A stretch of 64,000 bases of DNA. It comes from Mycobacterium simiae. Lineage in GTDB: Bacteria; Actinomycetota; Actinomycetes; Mycobacteriales; Mycobacteriaceae. The notes under the pieces were generated by a model, which saw only the letters and a list, made by a program, of their open reading frames with translations, ran no database searches and had not been told where the DNA came from. Of the stretch, positions 59,501 to 64,000 are shown piece after piece (position 1 is the stretch's first letter; every line of letters begins with the position of its first letter). The stretch spans positions 62,001 to 126,000 of the forward strand of contig NZ_AP022568.1 in NCBI RefSeq assembly GCF_010727605.1, given 5' to 3'. Made by a program: the position numbers and the translations under genes.

Positions 59501-60358
59501 CTACATATCCAGGCCGATATCGAGCACCCGGACCGAGTGCGTCAGCGCCCCGACGGCCAAATAATCCACCCCGGTCGCGGCGTAGTCCGCCGCCGTCTCC
59601 AGACTGAGCCCGCCCGAGGACTCCAGCAGGACAGTCGGCGCTCGGGAATCGCGCCGCTGCACCGCAATCTGCGTCTGCCACACCGGGAAGTTGTCCAGCA
59701 GGATCAACTCCGGCTTTTCGGGCAGCACCTCGTCAAGCTGCTCGAGTGAGTCCACTTCGACCTCGCACGGCAGCTCGGGTGCGGCCGCACGCACCGCCCG
59801 TAGCGCCGCCACCACCGAGCCCGCGGCCGCGACGTGGTTGTCCTTGATCAACGCTGCGTCCCCGAGCCCGAGGCGGTGGTTGGTCCCGCCGCCGACCCGC
59901 ACGGCGTACTTCTGCAGTGCGCGCAGCCCGGGCAGGGTTTTGCGGGTGTCGCGAACCTGCGCCTTGGTGCCGCTGACGGCGTCCACCCATGCCGCGGTCG
60001 CGGTCGCGATACCCGAAAGGTGACAGACCAGGTTCAGCATCGTGCGCTCCGCGGTCAGCAGGCCACGGGTCTGCGCTCGCACGGTCAACACCGCCTGCCC
60101 TGGTTGCACTCGGGCACCGTCGTCGACGCGGTCGAGCACCTGGTACGCCCCGGCGCCCAGCACCTCGTCGAGCACCAGCACGCCAACGTCCAGTCCGGCG
60201 ATCACGCCCGGTTCCCGGGGCACCATCGATGCCGTCGCGATGCCGTCGGAAACCGTTGCGAGCGTGGTGATGTCGGGCCCGTAACGCAGATCTTCCTGCA
60301 GCCCGCGCCGCACGGCGTCGGAAGCCGCGGCGAGTTCGGCGTCGGACAGCGCCGCCAT
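59501..60358 (-). CDS. nadC: Nicotinate-nucleotide pyrophosphorylase (quinolinate phosphoribosyltransferase)
   Basis: A 285-residue enzyme, same length as M. tuberculosis, that turns quinolinate and PRPP to nicotinate mononucleotide. Conserved parts are RTMLNLVCHLSGIAT, DTRKTLPGLRALQKYAV, GGGTNHRLGLGDAALIKDNH, EVEVDSL and LESSGGLSLETA. ATG 60358 overlaps the nadB stop by one base (TGATG). The last gene of nadABC. Confidence 0.96.
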   Translation of the reverse strand: MAALSDAELAAASDAVRRGLQEDLRYGPDITTLATVSDGIATASMVPREPGVIAGLDVGVLVLDEVLGAGAYQVLDRVDDGARVQPGQAVLTVRAQTRGLLTAERTMLNLVCHLSGIATATAAWVDAVSGTKAQVRDTRKTLPGLRALQKYAVRVGGGTNHRLGLGDAALIKDNHVAAAGSVVAALRAVRAAAPELPCEVEVDSLEQLDEVLPEKPELILLDNFPVWQTQIAVQRRDSRAPTVLLESSGGLSLETAADYAATGVDYLAVGALTHSVRVLDIGLDM

Positions 60359-61922
60359 CAAGACACCGCCGCCAGCGTTTCCGCGCACACGGTATCGGCC
60401 AGCCGGACCACGATGCCGCGGGCGTGTTCTGGCGCGGTTTCCGGGAATTCGGCACGGTGGTGGCAGCCGCGGCTTTCGGTGCGGGCCAAGGCCGCCGCGG
60501 TCACCGCACGGGCGGTCAACGTCAAAGCCACGTCTTCGAAATCGCGGCGACCCTCGACGACCCGAACCCGGGCCCGCGACAGCATGTCGGACAATCGTTG
60601 CAACCCCGCGGCGTCCCGCACCACCGAGGCGTCCCGGCTCATCGCCGTCTGCAGTTCGCGCCGCTTCACCGCGGTGTGGGTGAGCGGTGGCGGCGCGACG
60701 AGGGGCCTCGGCCCGGCGGCCTCGGCATGCGCGGCCGCCGCCTGGCCGGCTCGACCACCCACGACCAAACCCTCGAGCAAGCTGTTGGACGCCAAGCGGT
60801 TCGCGCCGTGCATGCCGGTGCGGGCCACCTCGCCGGCCGCGAACAGGCCGGGCAGCTCGGTTTGACCGTGCACGTCGGTGATTACGCCGCCGCAGCTGTA
60901 GTGCGCGCCGGGAAGTACCGGAATGGGCTGGGTGACAGGGTCGACGCCGGCGTCCCGGCACGCGGCGGTGACATTGGGGAATCGCGCCGCGAAGTCCTTG
61001 ATGCGGCGCGCGTCGAGATAGACACAGTCGTCGCCGGTGGCCCTCAGCCGGGCGTCGATGGCGCCCGCAACCACATCGCGCGGCGCCAGGTCACCCATCG
61101 GGTGAACACCTTCGGTGACCGAATTGCCTTGCCGGTCAATCAATATCGCCCCCTCGCCGCGGATTGCCTCGGTGATCAACGGCCGGCGACCGCCGGCCTG
61201 GCCGCCAAACAGCATGGTGGGGTGGAACTGAATGAACTCGAGGTCGCCGACTCCGACGCCGGCCAACAATGCCAGTGCGATGCCGTCACCGGTTGATCCT
61301 TCGGGGTTCGTGGTGGCGCTGTAGAGATGGCCGAGCCCACCGGAAGCCAGAATGACCGAGGGTGCGCTGATGATCCCGACGCCGTCCGGATTTCTGACGG
61401 CCACCCCGGTGACCGCGGCGCCGTCGTGCAGCACTTGCAGCGCCACGTGACTGGTACGGATGTCGAGCCGGCGGGCCGCGTGGTCGAGCGCACGCTGCAC
61501 CTCGGCGCCGGTAGCGTCCCCACCGGCATGCACGATGCGCCGTCGCGAGTGCCCGCCTTCGCGGCTCAGCGCCCACCGGCCCGGAGTCGATTCGTCGAAT
61601 CGCGCACCGTCGCCGACCAGTTCGCGAACCGCGCGATAGCCGTCCGCAACGATCGAATGCACCGCCTCGGCGTCACACATGCCGGCACCGGCGGCGAGGG
61701 TGTCGGCGACGTGTGCGTCGACGGAATCGTCGTTGTCGGGCAGCACGACCGCGATGCCGCCCTGCGCGTAGTGCGTCGCGGTGACGGCGTGGGTCTGCTC
61801 GGCCTTGCTCAGCACGACCACGCTGCGGCCGGCTCGATGGGCGGCCAACGCGGCCGCCAATCCCCCGACGCCCGTGCCGATCACGACTACGTCGACGGCG
61901 TGCGTCCAGGCGGGACGGGTCA

Positions 61923-61926
<4 letters not shown>
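60358..61926 (-). CDS. nadB: L-aspartate oxidase
   Basis: A 522-residue FAD enzyme that oxidises aspartate to iminoaspartate for NAD synthesis. The FAD dinucleotide motif is [21 protein letters not shown], with [14 protein letters not shown]. Substrate-site segments are [26 protein letters not shown] and [32 protein letters not shown] 61926 overlaps the nadA stop (ATGATG). A few residues shorter than the 527 of M. tuberculosis. Confidence 0.96.
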
Positions 61927-62972
<1,046 letters not shown>

Positions 62973-63006
62973 GGCGGCTCCTTTCGACCCAGTAAGTGCC
63001 CGAGGG

Positions 63007-63029
63007 GTTTTCGACTTATAATCGAAAAC
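63007..63029. promoter_or_regulatory. Probable NAD-regulator operator with overlapping divergent promoters
   Basis: A perfect inverted repeat: GTTTTCGA, 7-nt CTTATAA, TCGAAAAC, ending one base before ATG 63030. On the plus strand, TATAAT at 63017-63022 is 7 nt before the ATG, giving a probable leaderless transcript. On the minus strand, TATAAG in the same site would start the nadA transcript about 35 nt before its GTG. Repressor binding here would block both. Confidence 0.8.
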
Positions 63030-63752
63030 ATGGCCCATATTAGCACCGCGCACGAAGTGCTCGCGGTCGTGTTCCAGGTTCGGCAGGCCACCGAGCCGGT
63101 TACGGAAACCATCCCAGCGGGGAAACCGCAGCTTAACGTGCTGTTATGGCAGCGTGCCCGCGATCCGCAGCGCGGCGCGTGGTCGCTGCCCGGCGGGCAG
63201 CTGCGGTCCGACGAGGACATGACCACCTCGGTGCGCCGCCAACTGGCCGAAAAGGTGGATCTACGGGAGTTGGCGCACCTAGAGCAGCTGGCGGTGTTCT
63301 CCGACCCGCACCACGTCCCAGGCGCGCGGGTCATCGCGTCGACCTTCCTGGGGTTGGTGCCCTCCCCCGCCATCCCGGAACTCCCGCCGGATACCCGCTG
63401 GCATCCGGTGAATGCGCTGCCGCCGATGGCATTTGACCACGGCCCGATGGTGGCGCACGCTCGCACCCGGTTGGTCGCGAAGATGTCCTACACCAACATC
63501 GGATTCGCCTTGGCACCAAGGGAATTCGCGCTGTCGACATTGCGTGACATCTACGGTGCGGCGCTCGGCTACCAGGTGGACGCGACGAACCTACAGCGCG
63601 TGCTGGCGCGGCGCGGCGTGATCACGAAGTCTGGCACCGTGGCGGCGTCGGGCCGCAGCGGCGGCCGGCCGGCCGCGTTGTACCACTTCACCGATTCCCG
63701 GTTGCGGGTCACCGACGAGTTCGCCGCGCTCCGGCCGCCCGGCCAGCCCTGA
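63030..63752 (+). CDS. NrtR-like Nudix-winged-helix regulator of NAD genes (Rv1593c-like)
   Basis: A 240-residue protein: an N-terminal Nudix fold (about 8-145) and a C-terminal winged helix (about 155-235, with [29 protein letters not shown]). The Nudix box is degenerate: after [14 protein letters not shown], the usual REUxEE is RRQLAEKV, so catalysis is doubtful, as in NrtR sensors. It likely senses ADP-ribose-type NAD metabolites and represses nadABC, to which it is divergent. ATG 63030 directly follows a TATAAT box and would be leaderless. Confidence 0.88.
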   Translation: MAHISTAHEVLAVVFQVRQATEPVTETIPAGKPQLNVLLWQRARDPQRGAWSLPGGQLRSDEDMTTSVRRQLAEKVDLRELAHLEQLAVFSDPHHVPGARVIASTFLGLVPSPAIPELPPDTRWHPVNALPPMAFDHGPMVAHARTRLVAKMSYTNIGFALAPREFALSTLRDIYGAALGYQVDATNLQRVLARRGVITKSGTVAASGRSGGRPAALYHFTDSRLRVTDEFAALRPPGQP

Positions 63753-63863
63753 TCGGCGGCACGCCGAGCGGCGTAGGAGACCACAATCACAGAGTCGGCC
63801 ATTACGTTTTGGTTACCGGTCGTTCATACGCGAAAATGCCGGATGGCCTAGAAGGGACCCTGA

Positions 63864-64000
63864 ATGGTTGAATTCGGCAATTTGGCGGGCACCGATGGTG
63901 CGGACTGGATCGGTCGGCCGCCACACGAGGAATTACAGCACAAGGTGCGTCCACTGCTGCCCTCTGACGACCCGTTCTACCAGCCACCATCGGGTTTCCA
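63864..64000 (+). CDS. Secretory-type lipase/esterase N-terminus (Rv1592c-like), cut by the right edge
   Basis: Only the first 45 codons are present ([20 protein letters not shown] ... [14 protein letters not shown]). The sequence matches the start of the Rv1592c lipase family (secretory lipase, LIP fold), but the catalytic triad lies beyond the window. ATG 63864 has a GAAGGGA ribosome site. The assignment rests on N-terminal likeness and on gene order after the nad genes. Confidence 0.72.
   Translation, partial: MVEFGNLAGTDGADWIGRPPHEELQHKVRPLLPSDDPFYQPPSGF

Overview
The window is high-GC actinobacterial DNA with gene content and order typical of Mycobacterium. From recalled gene order, most of it matches the M. 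tuberculosis segment from uvrA (Rv1638) to Rv1592c, read in the opposite orientation. Protein identity to M. tuberculosis looks high throughout (RpsA, NadA, TrpC and NadC have the same lengths). Extra genes break the order, so this is another Mycobacterium, not M. tuberculosis itself. No phage, insertion sequence or CRISPR array was seen.

Layout. 1-9754: the 5' part of uvrA, a metallo-beta-lactamase-fold hydrolase, a universal stress protein, a GT-C mannosyltransferase, an MgtC-like protein, an MFS exporter, uvrB and a small conserved gene. 9765-18524: a block of about 8.8 kb that I do not expect at this place in M. tuberculosis. It holds a PknF-like membrane kinase divergent from an FHA-FHA-ABC exporter (Rv1747-like), then a DUF402 gene and a tightly overlapping cassette: free-standing LigD-type phosphoesterase, ATP-dependent ligase, primase-polymerase and Fpg/Nei glycosylase. 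18533-27189: coaE-grpB fusion, rpsA, a small DMT transporter, polA, a DUF35/thiolase-like pair and the ANTAR regulator pdtaR. 27303-28674: a tRNA with a CAA anticodon, then an AT-richer MpaB-family gene. 29122-36994: the class III adenylate cyclase, a DUF308 membrane protein and cydABDC. 36969-43254: DUF2156 protein, acyl-CoA thioesterase, pyruvate kinase, two small membrane proteins and lgt. 43251-48585: trpE, a trp-associated membrane protein, trpC, trpB and trpA. 48731-52412: peroxiredoxin, alpha/beta hydrolase, AraC regulator, cation/proton antiporter. 52505-58970: hisDCBHAFI with impA. 59052-64000: a Ddn-like protein, nadABC, an NrtR-like Nudix regulator and the start of a lipase.

How the parts work together. 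The his and trp clusters share one enzyme: no trpF is present here, and hisA has the PriA features that let one protein serve both pathways. The nad operon is divergent from its probable Nudix-type repressor, and a perfect inverted repeat containing both likely -10 boxes lies between them. cydABDC encodes cytochrome bd plus its assembly exporter. UvrA, UvrB, PolA and the split-LigD/glycosylase cassette make the region rich in DNA repair. The most unusual features are the split-LigD cassette, several short tandem repeat arrays (one encodes different repeats in two overlapping genes), two genes whose conserved N-terminus lacks a standard start codon, and the nad operator. Rv-number equivalents come from memory, not from a search.
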